The notes beneath the pieces were generated by a model. It ran no database searches and was not told the origin of the DNA. It was given only the letters and a program-made list of their open reading frames with translations. A DNA stretch of 64,000 bases from positions 45,402,342-45,466,341 of the forward strand of contig NC_133101.1 of NCBI RefSeq assembly GCF_022965805.1. Direction: 5' to 3'. Shown in pieces: positions 32,123 through 43,411 of the stretch. Both the position numbers and the translations under genes were made by a program. Every line of letters starts with the position of its first letter. Positions within the stretch are counted from its first letter, which is position 1. The DNA comes from Primulina eburnea (Eukaryota > Streptophyta > Magnoliopsida > Lamiales > Gesneriaceae).

Positions 32123-34084
32123 ACTAGAAATTGTAGAAGATATTTTTCGTAGAGATAGAACACAATTTGGTTCAAAACCTTTTGAGAGCAAAAGGTGGCC
32201 GATTCAATTGGAGACATTCTCCAATCTTCTATCCTTTTTAAAGCTTCGGTGATTTTTTTTTTTCATTATTTTAACTAATGGTTGTTACTTTAATTAATCA
32301 CATTAATTAAGTAATTAGATTTCAAAAAAAATCTTTTGCCATTCTTTGTTTCCACCGAAATTCGCATGCATTATAATAATAATAAAATATTATTATATTT
32401 TCTAACCTTTTCTTTACTTAATTAATCAAATTAATTAAGTTAACAAAAGATTCTAAAATGCATGCCAACTATAGCCAATCTCGATTTCTTTTAATGCATA
32501 TATTTATGAGAACAACATGCATTAATTTTTTTGCTTTGTGTGCAATTTTTTTTTTTTAAATTATGGTATCATGAATATTTTCATATTACATAAATCAATA
32601 CCATATTTTATAAAAACTTAATGGCCTATATTTTAACTCAATTAAAATATAATTAATTATTAAAGTCCATTTGAACTTTAATAAATTTGCATGATAAGCC
32701 CATACTCTTACAAGCCCATGATCCATGCTCCCATTACATTAATCTCATCATAATCCCGATCGACGATCAAATATCATCGATGTGACAATTTCAACTTGTT
32801 TGTTATTATGATGCACACTTTAATTTCGAGACCACCAATGTCTAAATAAGGCAGGTGTACTCCTTTGACTGTCTTAACAGTCATCCTCTCAAAGTTTCTA
32901 TAAGCTTTTATAAACTTTATTTACAAACTTATCGATTGATCATATCAAACTTATTTCTTATAAATTCAACTCATTGAATTTATTATCTCAACGGGAACAA
33001 GTAAACCAGTACTTGTGTGACTCTCAATGGTTCAGGGATACAGCTAGCCGTGGGTTCACAACTCTTTGTGATTCAGAACATAATCTTTTATTCGGGCTTA
33101 CCCTAATTTGCCCCATTCCATGCATCAACATTTGATCATGATAATGTCAGAACTCATTTCTGATTGCACCCATCGGATCATGGTAAGAGCGTCTAGTAGC
33201 ATCGCCCCATGATCCCCTAGGTATCACTGATAGTGCCTGCAAGAACCAGTCGATTATGATTAACGTACAGTACGGTCCCTTCATCTCATATATCCCGATC
33301 GAATCTGCAACCATTGGTTCATCGAGGGTTGCATATTAATTCGATAACTATGTGATAACTATAATAGTGGCATCGCGTGTACTATTTGGAGAACTCTTTC
33401 TCCAACGTACATCTCGTACTCTGGCCAGAGATTCCATGCACTATTATTTCATTAGATCACATAGGATATCCACACCCGTAGGTGAGCTGTGAATCCCCGA
33501 CTACAATGCACTGGCTCCTATATGTGTCGCAACTGTGCCCAACCTCGCCACCTGATGACTCTCCTGGAGCCGGTAAACGAGTCAAAGCACAGCCCTAGCA
33601 TATAGAGCCTCAGTGTTGTCCCGGGTCGTAAGGACTAATGGTGTACAATCATAACCACGGACTTATCCTCTCGATGAATAATAACCGCTTGAAAAGTCCG
33701 AGGGAGGGTTGTTCGGTATAATCATCATATGACTACCCATCTGCATGTTTGGACATCTCCATGCCCTTACCAAGAAACGCAGTACACAACATCACAGATG
33801 CTAGTCTCGAGCTCAAGCGACCTTTATCCATGTTTTAGGCGGCTGAATCGACTAGGAACGAATTTAGAATATGCAGTATTTACAAATGAGTTTCAACATC
33901 GAATTACGATTCATTTGTATTAAAGCATAATCAAAGACTTTATCTATGCCGATTGCATGGGTATACAGATAAAGTGTAACAAGACCATAAAAAGTTAAAT
34001 TATATTAAAATAAAGATTGTTTATTTCACTTGAGTCAATAAATTCTCTAGCCAACCGTTGGCTTGCAGGGCATCTACTCTAACA
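32121..34084 (-). repeat. Copia-2 5' LTR, truncated
   Basis: It matches 19448-21405 of the 3' LTR and lacks roughly the first 275 plus-strand bases. It has an 11-bp segment (near 33593-33603, around GCCCTAGCAT) that is missing in the 3' LTR. The right end, CTCTAACA, abuts the TSD. Confidence 0.9.
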
Positions 34085-34748
34085 CTATATACACGTGAAA
34101 ATGCTGCTGGCATGTAGGAGGGGGGCCGACTGGTGGGTGGGGGTTAGGTGTAGGCTTTATTGAATGATTAGGTAGTAACTAAATAATTGAATAATGGATA
34201 ATGGGCCTAAATTTGATAATTAAAAGTTAAAATTTAATTAAGACCAATAAGCTTAAAAGTAGGCCCATTAAACCCAAACACATTCCCGAAAAATATTTCG
34301 TGTTGAAAAGTTTTTGAAAATATTATCCGAACCTTCAAAAAGTCTCCCGATTCGATAAAGTTCGCGTACCGTTAAAAATAAAAATCACGCGGGTAAAAAT
34401 ACCCAATAAATTATATTTTTGAAAATACACTTAAAAACATCTTAAATTAATATTTAAAAACAAATCATATAATTAAAATAATTTTTCTTGAAAATTCTCC
34501 CGGTCTCCTCTCCTCGCTCGAGCGCGAAATGAAACTCAAAAATCTTAGTGCATGCACTTTTAAAATTTCATGAATAAAATTCTACAATGCATGAATTATG
34601 CATAAAATGCATAAAAATATTTAAACACAAATTAATGAAATAAAAATGCATTTAAAGCTTTAAAATAATTTAAATGAAATACCAAAGAAATTTAATAATT
34701 TGAATGCATGTGGTTCATGTGGACCTTCAAATTTTTCAGGGCGTTACA
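34085..34748 (-). repeat. Gypsy family I LTR (minus), part 3 (copy A)
   Basis: Bases 34085-34089 are the duplicated target site. Bases to 34128 match copy B (46001-46046). The rest has no copy B counterpart because copy B breaks there. The LTR ends GGGCGTTACA at 34748, next to a purine tract (reverse complement of ATCTCCCCACCCCCCCTT). Together the three parts make an LTR of about 3.26 kb. Confidence 0.8.
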
Positions 34749-35832
34749 ATCTCCCCACCCCCCCTTAAATTGAATTTCGACCCCGAAATTCGCTTATCCT
34801 TCATAATCACAAAGTTTAGACTTAATTCTAGTAACCCAATAGTCCACGCTTTCGCGGCGCTACTCTAATAAAATAATAAATCTTATGATGTCCTTATGTC
34901 TCCTCAATCCTAATAAACTCTACCTTCTAAATCATCATTTGCGAAACTCAACTTATAACGACCCATGGTAACCTAGTTTCATTTTTCTATCACCTCAAAT
35001 TTCAACTTTTCTTAAACTTCTCAATATTAGAAATGACAGTCTGAATTTTATTGCGTCTTACTTTCTTATATTATACCCAGTATATTCATTGACCTATTAT
35101 ATTAGCATTTATGCCGTTCAACTTGAGAAACCTTAGCACCAAAAATTACCGATCAACTTTTATCCTTTGTAATATACTTAAAAGTTAAACCTTATCTCAC
35201 CTCCATAATAATAATAGCCTAAGTTCTTTGAATCGAATCTTTATCTTACGGCACCAAACTTACTTAACTTACTATTTACAACTACATCCCTGATGTAAAA
35301 TTGTTGCAAATCTTAAACCTCGAATAACGTTAATCCATAAAACTCAATTATACAATAATGATCTTCTACCTAATTAGTAAAACCCTTCTCGCATCAGTTG
35401 CATGCTTAAATTATTATCTTCCCAATTACAATATATTTGAGGCCTAAGACTCTTAGACTTCCCTCCTTGAAACGAATGTCGCATTCTTACGTTCCCTCAA
35501 TGCTTAATTAATTCTAGCATACAACACTTACTAAGTTATCTCATGTTAACGTTGGACTAACTCTATTAAACCAACTTTACTTATAGCCCATAGAATTTTA
35601 GAATTCAGACATCAAGATTTTAGATTTCTTACTCGATAAAAATCTTAATATTCATTCATTGATAACTTATATTGAACACAACTAGTCTCCTTTTGTTTTT
35701 ATTTCACCCAAAATTTCCGTATGAACAAATATCCCATAAATTTGAAGTTCAACTTACCTAATCTAAATAGCTTCGAATAAAATAATTCCATTATGCATAT
35801 CCGTTTAGTCCCAAGTTTGTTAATGACTTCCA
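34749..35832 (-). mobile_element. Gypsy-I internal remnant
   Basis: Next to the LTR, the minus strand encodes ANFGVEIQFK, the diverged counterpart of the pol tail ANFEDEIQFK in Gypsy-II. The rest is AT-rich and shows no gag, RT or integrase motif. It is cut on the right by the fold-back at 35642-35934, so no 5' LTR or primer site is seen. Confidence 0.6.
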
Positions 35833-35934
35833 AAATTTATGGGATATTTGTTCATACGGAAATTTTGAGTGAAATAAAAACAAAATGAGACTAGTTGTGT
35901 TCAATATAAGTTATCAATGAATGAATATTAAGAT
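35642..35934. repeat. 102-bp inverted repeat at the duplication boundary
   Basis: The left arm 35642-35743 and right arm 35833-35934 are reverse complements with about two mismatches. They are separated by an 89-bp spacer. The right arm ends 15 bp before copy B starts at 35950. Confidence 0.93.
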
Positions 35935-35949
35935 GTTCAATATATTTTG

Positions 35950-37670
35950 CGTCATCGTTTGGTTTGTTTTTCTTTCAAAACAAACCAAGGCATGTTTATA
36001 TTTTATTTCACTCTTCAATCAAGTCATAATATGATTTTTAAACATTTCATGATCATGATATTATGAAGCAAAAACCGAAATTGTTCAAGATAATTTTTTG
36101 AAACATGTACAGATTTTTCTTGTCTTCCTTGTGCTCTTCACGGTTTCGGCTGTTTTGATGATTTCAGGTGGTTGGCTCGACCCTAGGCTCCCAAGGCTGC
36201 ACCTAGAAACGTACTATGTTGTGTTAGGATCATGTTGGTCCATTAGTTCAAGCCCCATGCACGCAAGAAGAGGAAAATGACAGCAACTCTTCCCTAGTGT
36301 CATATGGAGTCTCGATTTCTTTGTTTTGCTGTCAAGTTGGATGTTTCTGATCTTGGATGCCCTAGGGGCTATAGCCATGGTTATAACATCTCCTTGGAAT
36401 TTCTAAGACGAGACCAAGTTGGCCTTTCAAGGCTTGGTCCATGGTTGCATCGCTTTTCAAACAATATAAGAACAACCCCTTCGGTTTTGAAAATTCTGGT
36501 TGTTCTTGTGTGTGTTGTGTTTCGAATTTATGGTGCCAAGCGGGTTGTGGTTGGCTTCTAGCCCTTAGCCATGACTCAAGCAACACTTAGCATGTCTAGC
36601 ATGGACCATGGTTAACATCATAGCCATTGGATTCGGCGTCTGACGGCAAACAAGCAAGACACCCCGCACGTCATGACTAAATGATGGTTCGGTGTTGGTT
36701 CGGGTTGGCACGGAGTCATGAATTAAACACTAAGTCATTGGGCGTAATTGTCTCGTTTTGGGTTCAATTACGAAGTTTTGGTCAAGTTAAGTTAGTTGCA
36801 TGTTTTTCATGTTATATTTTGGTCGCAGCAAGCCTGGGAACGATCCAACCCTTTCGGTAAAATCATAGAGGACATTTAATTATATTACGTGCATAAAAAT
36901 ATAAAATGTTCGTTTTTGACATATATGCATATTGCTTGTGGACACTTCACGTTCATGGGATTGAAGCTTATCATGGGATTATTACTTCATCCGATGGTCA
37001 CTGACCGGTTCAGTTCATATTCATGTATTAGTAGATCTCTACCGCCCAGTATACTGTGGTTTAGTCTGATCAGACGATTCATTTCACGTTATGGGCCACT
37101 TGCATAGAACATATTCTCAACAGAAAATTATTATATGCTATTTCATGACAGGGCTCTATCGAGCAACATTTCACTTATGATTTTCAGTTCAGTTATGCAC
37201 GTATTTATAATTACTCGTGACAAGATATTTTCACGTACACTTTACGATATGATATCTTTACACAGCATGAAATTTTATGATATATTTACTTGTTATCTAC
37301 GATATATACATGCTGAGTCTTTAGGCTCACTAGACTTGATTGTTGTTGGTACTGATGAGGTCGGAGCCGAGGGCAGGGACCGGTGAGCCATCTTTGGTCG
37401 GCAGTAATTGTAACCCGAGGACCTCATTTATCAGTTTATTTATTATTTTATGCAAACTCATTTTAGTACGATGAATTATTTTAAGTTGTTGTTTTGAAAC
37501 AGATATTTACTTTCGCTGCTATTTTGTTATTTAAACTTTTATTCCGCTGTTACATTAAACGTTAAAACTTTTATTCAGTTTATTTTATGAATGAGGCAAT
37601 TTATTTACCTTTAAAAAGAAAATTTCAAATTTTTCCATAAATTTTCAAGTACGAATTTCGGGCCTCTACA
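35950..37670 (+). mobile_element. Gypsy family I LTR, plus orientation (copy B)
   Basis: It corresponds to 247-1455, but with 36671-37590 in place of 966-1376. That segment contains GAGTCTTTAGGCTCACTAG (37314-37332) and TAATCTGATCAGACG-type and CAACAGAAAATTATTATATGCT-type landmarks also found, reverse complemented, in the minus LTR (17195-17230 and 7730-7750). Copy B therefore holds the normal 3' part of this LTR family. It ends CTCTACA at 37670. Confidence 0.78.
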
Positions 37671-38022
37671 AATGTTGTGCACCGCATTTCTTGGTAAGGA
37701 CATATAGATGTCCAAACGTGCAGATGGGTAGTCATATGATGATTATACCGAACAACCCTCCTTCGGACTTTCCAAGTGGTTAGGATAAGTCTGTGTTTAT
37801 GATTGTATACCATTAGCGCTTACGACCCGAGACAACACTGAGGCTCTATATGTTAGGGTTGTGCTTTGACTTGTTTACCTGCTCCAAGGAGATTCATCAG
37901 GTGGTGGGGTTGGGTACAGTTGCGACACATATAGGATCCAATGCATTGTATTCGGGGATTCACCGCTCACCTACAGGTGTGGATATCCTATGTGATCTAA
38001 TGAAATAATAGTGCATGTAATC
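37671..38022 (+). mobile_element. Fragment of a Copia-2-type LTR (copy B)
   Basis: Counterpart of 1456-1819, with a 15-bp deletion after CCAAGTGGTTA and an extra A in CTCCAAGGAG. Confidence 0.8.
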
Positions 38023-41000
38023 TGAAACGTCTGATTATTCGTTTTCTTAAAAAGTACTTGAAATTTTTTATTTTTTTCTCTCCTTAATCTTCATAATTAA
38101 AAATGTACTTATATATAAATACTTTAAAATATCTTGTCACCATTTTTAAAATAAAACATCCAACTAGTACTTGAAAATCCAAAGCGAAAAGTCAAACATG
38201 AAATTGTAAATCGTTTTACCAACCAAAAAAACAATAAATACTTGAAAAGTATAGCCCATACTAAACCTCTCAAAATCTCTCAAAAAGCATGAAATAAAAT
38301 GTCGTAAAAATCTTTAACTTAAAATCATAAACTTTAAATCCGGAAATAGAAGCGCTGGTCCTCGGGTTATGTGCACCGACAGTCCAGCAAGTCACTCGTC
38401 AAGACCTCCAATATCATAGTTATTTATATCACCTGCATCAACATACCTAGTGAGTCTAAAGACTCAACACGTCCTATCTTTGATAACGAGTAGTACGTAA
38501 TTAACATATTACAGTGAAAAATACTTGTACTTAAAATATCATTTTCTTAATAAAGCATAAACTTTAAACTTAAAAATTTTCAAAACATAAACATATCACA
38601 CCATAATCATATTCATATCCATATTCGTATCCATATTCATGTTCATATTCATGTCCATGTTCATGATTGTTGAATTCAGATCGTTGATTGTGACTTTCAT
38701 ATACGTGTTGGGCGATGGATCCATCTTAATGTATCCACAGTACTGGGCGGCGGGGGACACCAGCAATACTCTCACCGGTCAACTGGGCACTGGCCTTACA
38801 TATTAACATATCATCATATACATATACATATTCGTATCCAAGGAAATACAATCGTCGGGCTCCAAATGAGACCATAACCCTCACGATATCTCTAACATAT
38901 CATCGTGTTAGTCACAATCCCTTCACATCCTTCAACATGTTATCATCACTTAATAAAAACATGCAGATTGTGAGACCCGAGGCCGAAGACGGCGGGGGGT
39001 GATCGCCGGTGCCATGAGGTTGCACGGACAATGAGCGGCTCCTGGCAGGCTTCTAGGTGGAGGGAACATGAATGAACCGATCCCACACCAGAATGAGAGG
39101 GATTCCGAGACTGTTCAATGTAATGGACTGTACAGTTGAAGAGGGCTTAAAAGATTTGATTTGTACTACTCATATAAAGAAGGTGCATCTTCTTTTCGGT
39201 AGCTCATCACATAAGAACTCCAAAGTTAAGCTGCTTGACTTGGAGAAATTTTGGGATGGGTGGCATCCTGGGAACTTTCATAGGGTGCGTGTGAGTGAGA
39301 ACATAAGCACACTGGAAAGACCCGTATTGTTACAGTGAGGACAGTCGTCGAATCTAGGGCGTTATAGTTGGTATCAGAGCCGACCTCTCCTAGTACGGTG
39401 TGGTTCAAGGACGAACCAAGCGGAAGCTGGTGGGCATGTGAGACCCGGGGCCGAAGAGACGGGGGGTGATCGCCGATGCCATGAGGTTGCACGGACAATG
39501 AGAGGCTCCTGACAGGCTTCTAGTTGGCGGGAACATGAATGAACCGATCTCACATCGGAATGAGAGGGATTCAGAGCTTGTTCAATGTAATGGACTGTAC
39601 ATTGAAGAGGGCTTAAAAGATTTGATTTGTACTACTCATATAAAGAAGGTGCATCTTCTTTTCGGTAGCTCATCACATAAGAACTCCAAAGTTAAGCGTC
39701 CTTGACTTGGAGAAATTTTGGGATGGGTGACCTCCTGCGAACTTTCTTAGGGTGCGTGTGAGTGAGGACATAAGCACGCTGGAAAGACCCGTTTTGATAC
39801 AGTGACGACAGTTGTCGAATCTGGGCATTACATATATAATATCAATTTTATTTTGAAATCAAGCATGCAACATGTCTTTTAAATACCCATATTTAAATCA
39901 TAAAAAATCATAGACATTTAAAATAACGTTTTAGCATATTAAATCATTAAACATTAAACATATTAACATCTTAAAAATCCATAAATTTTAAAATTGACAT
40001 ATGAACATATAAACATCCATAATCCTTGAAAATAATCATATTAGCATATAAAACAGCATTCAGGACACTGCCATGACGTTTACTAATTTTCCGGTGTAAA
40101 AAGACAATTTTACTCCTGGACGAGACGTTTTACGTTTTTGACGTTTTCTTGATTTTCTTGAATCTAACATGTCCCAAATAATTATTTAAGCCTAAATTAA
40201 AATTCCCATAATTTTATTTAGCTTAAAAACGAGGCTTTTAACAAATTCGTAATTGGACGTTTCTGAAAGCGTTTTAATTCCGAAAAATCCCAAACTTTAA
40301 TATAAAATTTCTAAATTCTAAATTTAGTTTTTTTATATTTTTTATCCCTTATGAACCACGACTCGACCCCCGTGAGCCATTATTCAATTTTAATGAGTTA
40401 AAAACCCTAAATTGACACAAAATCTTCGACCCCGAGCCAACTTTCGATTTTCACGAGTTATCCCCAAACCATGTCGATTCAAAACTTAACCAACATCCTA
40501 AAGTATACTACTGGACCCAAAGATCCCAAGGAAAACGCTTCAAACCACAAAAACGAACACCCTACTCTCTACCATGAGCTGGCCGAGGACAAGGATTCTT
40601 GATCAAGCCTCCCTGCCCCTATCAACGAACCCAGCCACCAAACCAACCTATTGTGCATCCCCTAAGGGCCCTAAGGACTCGCCCTAACCCATCCCAGGCG
40701 CCCCTGGACCGCGCCCATAAGCCTGCACAAGACCAGAACCCTGCACGCTTTTCCCTTGATTCTCGGGTGGAGTCCTAGCTTGCTAGGACTCCTTCCCAGC
40801 CCTTGAGAGCGAGTCCTAGCATGTCTAGGACTCTCTCCCTGACTCACTCACGACCTTGGCTAGCCCCTAGAACGAGCCAACCAAGCCCTAGCCCCTGTAA
40901 CGAAAAAACCAAACCCCATGCTTCCCCATGACAGCAACCTGCTTCAGCTTTGAGTGTGTTTGGTTTGTGCATGTTTGTGGCTTATCTTAGGACCCTAACC

Positions 41001-43411
41001 TCATGTAAAACAATGTCTAAACATGTCCTGATCATGGCAGCCCCTCTAACACAAATAACAACACAATTTGGATTGAAATTCATACTTGAAAAGTTCATGA
41101 TACATGCAAAAACAAAAATACAGAAAGTGTTATTTGTTTTGTAAACTTTTCTTTCATGAAAACAATACTATGATGTGATGATGGTTTGAAGGAAAGAATA
41201 GGCGTGCCTTTGCGTAATTAACGCCCGATTATTCGTTGACAACGTCGAAGAACGGAGCAAAAACCTTGGCTTGAATCTTCCTTGGCAAATACTCGAAAAT
41301 TTCTTCAATTACTAAGCATGTGTGTGCCGTGTAGTCTAGGTGGAGTTTTCAGAAAGTGTCCGTGTGTCTTGTGTAGAATTGTAGGGTTTTAGGAGACTTA
41401 ATACATTATATATACTAATTAAATACCAACAAGGCTTTAGGCCTATTAAGCCAACAATTTAGGCCCATTAGTCTTGATTAGGATTTAGTTAGAATATTAA
41501 AATAGTTTTGGTAAAAATAGTTTGTGAATTAAATATCCGGGTTGCAAAAAAGTTCGTGTTTTTGTTGAAAAACCAACACCGATAAAATTTACGTTCCGGC
41601 GTATTAAATCATCTCAAAACCCCATATTTTTCAAAAATAAGAAAAACCCACAATCATATTTTAAATAATTAAAAAAATTATTTAATAAAATATTTTTCGT
41701 TTTTCAGTCCTTGGTCTCCGTTCTTCGATGCAACTCGAATAATCTTTAAAAATACATTTTTATGCAACAATGTAGAAAATATATTTTAAACATGTAAATA
41801 TGCACAACATAATTACTTCATGCAATTAAAACATTTAATTAAAATACAAAAGAATTTAATAATTGCATGCATGTGGTTTGCGTGGACCTTTAAATTTTCG
41901 GGGCGTTACAATCTTCACCCTTTAAATTGAATTTCGTCCTCGAAATTCGCTTATCCTTAATAACCCAAAGTTTGTACTTAGCTCTTGTATCCCAAAAATC
42001 TATGCTTCCGCTGTGCTACTCTGCTAAAACTTAAGTTCTAGCATGTCCTTACGTCTCTTTGATCCCAATTAATTTTATCTTCTAAATCCTTATTTTCAAA
42101 TCGCAACTTAAAAAGACCAAATGACTTAGTGCTATTACTGTTAAAACCTCGAATTTCAACTTTCTTACGATTCTCAATATTAAAATATGGATGACCATAC
42201 TTATTGTATATTATTTTTCTTATTTTATACCCAAAATTTTCATCAACTTTTCAAATTTCAATCTTAAAATCCCAAATGCATTCGCTAACGTTTAGATTTT
42301 TCAAGCCCAATATTGATTCATTCTTAAAAACCCTTGATTAAAATTTCTTATAATACTAAAACCAAGATATCCCAAGGTTCCAAATATTCTTAAAAGTCTA
42401 AATCATCGAAAAATCTTATCATTCAACCCATTCAATTTTCGCTTATTGTTAAACTAGTTCCCATTCCTTAACCATTGCAAAATCAATTCTTAATTTCCTC
42501 AAAAATTATCTTAATTGATCCTTAATTTCGAAAATCCTACTATTAACCCATAAGTTCTTGACATTCTTAATTCTTTTCTACGGGTTTCCCATAACCAGTA
42601 TTACCTTTTCATTAAACTTAAAATCCAAATTAATACATTTTCTTATTCTCAAGCCTTGCAAATCCTCGAATCATTATTTCTTATGAGTAAAACCCAAAAA
42701 ATAATTCAATTAGTAACCATGTATCATCAGTATTTTCTTAGAACAAGCTACGTATCCCAAAATCATTCATAATATTCATGATTAACTTATGATCCAAAAA
42801 GTATAACGTCAATACTAAAACCCAAAAATCGACATAGTCCAATTCCACCACAAAGCCAACATGCGTTAAAATCAAATAATTTGTTATTTCATATCGTATC
42901 ACGTATAAAATTCCAGAGCATATAAATCATATTTTATCATGAAGCTGTTAAACATGTGACATAAACATATAATTTATTTAATTATGCAGGTAACATCATA
43001 TAAATCATATAAAGCATGTAAACTTACAAATTGAGGCTTGACGACTGAGCTTCCCGGCACTGATGGTGGCACAACCTTTTACAGGACCTTTGCTCTGATA
43101 CAAACTGAAACGTCTGCTTATTCGTTTTCTTAAAAAGTACTAGAATTTTTTTTTCTCTCCTTTATCTTCATAATTAAAAATATACTTATATATAAATACT
43201 TTAAAATATCGTGTCATCTTTTTAAAATAAAACATCCAACTAGTACTATAAAATCAAAAGAGAAAAGACAAACATAAAATCGTAAATCGTTTTACCAACA
43301 AAAAAACAATAAATACTTGAAGAGTATAGCCCATACTAAAACTCTCAAAATCTCTCAAAAAGCATGAAAAAAAAATTCGTAAAAATCTTTAACTTAAAAT
43401 CATAAATTTTA
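38023..43411 (-). mobile_element. Gypsy-II (copy B)
   Basis: This is the duplicate of 1820-7221: 3' LTR 38023-41910 with Cassandra inside, internal region 41911-43105, primer site near 43087-43102 and 5' LTR fragment 43106-43411. The pol tail beside the 3' LTR is kept. It is truncated at the same base as copy A, so that loss predates the duplication. Confidence 0.82.
38969..39832 (+). mobile_element. Cassandra-like TRIM (copy B)
   Basis: LTR 1 is 38969-39366, the internal region with TGGTATCAGAGCC is 39367-39436, and LTR 2 is 39437-39832. The 5S-like domains are at about 39180-39290 and 39647-39756. The left A-box region reads AAGTTAAGCTGCTTG, with one base lost compared with copy A. Confidence 0.9.

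Larger units (their letters stand above)
19173..34084 (-). mobile_element. Copia-2, Ty1/Copia element with nested Gypsy-III
   Basis: This minus-strand element has its 3' LTR at 19173-21405, an internal region at 21406-24506, nested Gypsy-III at 24507-32122 and a truncated 5' LTR running to 34084. Outer ends are TGTTGGATC and CTCTAACA. A perfect 5-bp TSD, CTATA, lies at 19168-19172 and 34085-34089. Copy B shows the uninterrupted site at 46001-46005. The LTRs differ by roughly 35 substitutions over about 1.96 kb plus small indels, so it is older than Copia-1. Protease, part of gag and the leader are missing. Confidence 0.93.
247..34128 (+). repeat. Segmental duplication, copy A (interrupted)
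   Basis: This is the first copy of a direct duplication whose second copy is 35950-46046. The order is the same in both: family I LTR (+), Copia LTR fragment, Gypsy-II with Cassandra, family I LTR (-). Read by eye, the copies differ by a few substitutions and small indels per few hundred bases, roughly 2 percent. Copy A is longer because it received Copia-1 at 7847-17194 and Copia-2 (with Gypsy-III inside) at 19173-34084. The stretch 966-1376 has no match in copy B. Similarity stops after the G-run and CCG at 34121-34128. Confidence 0.93.
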
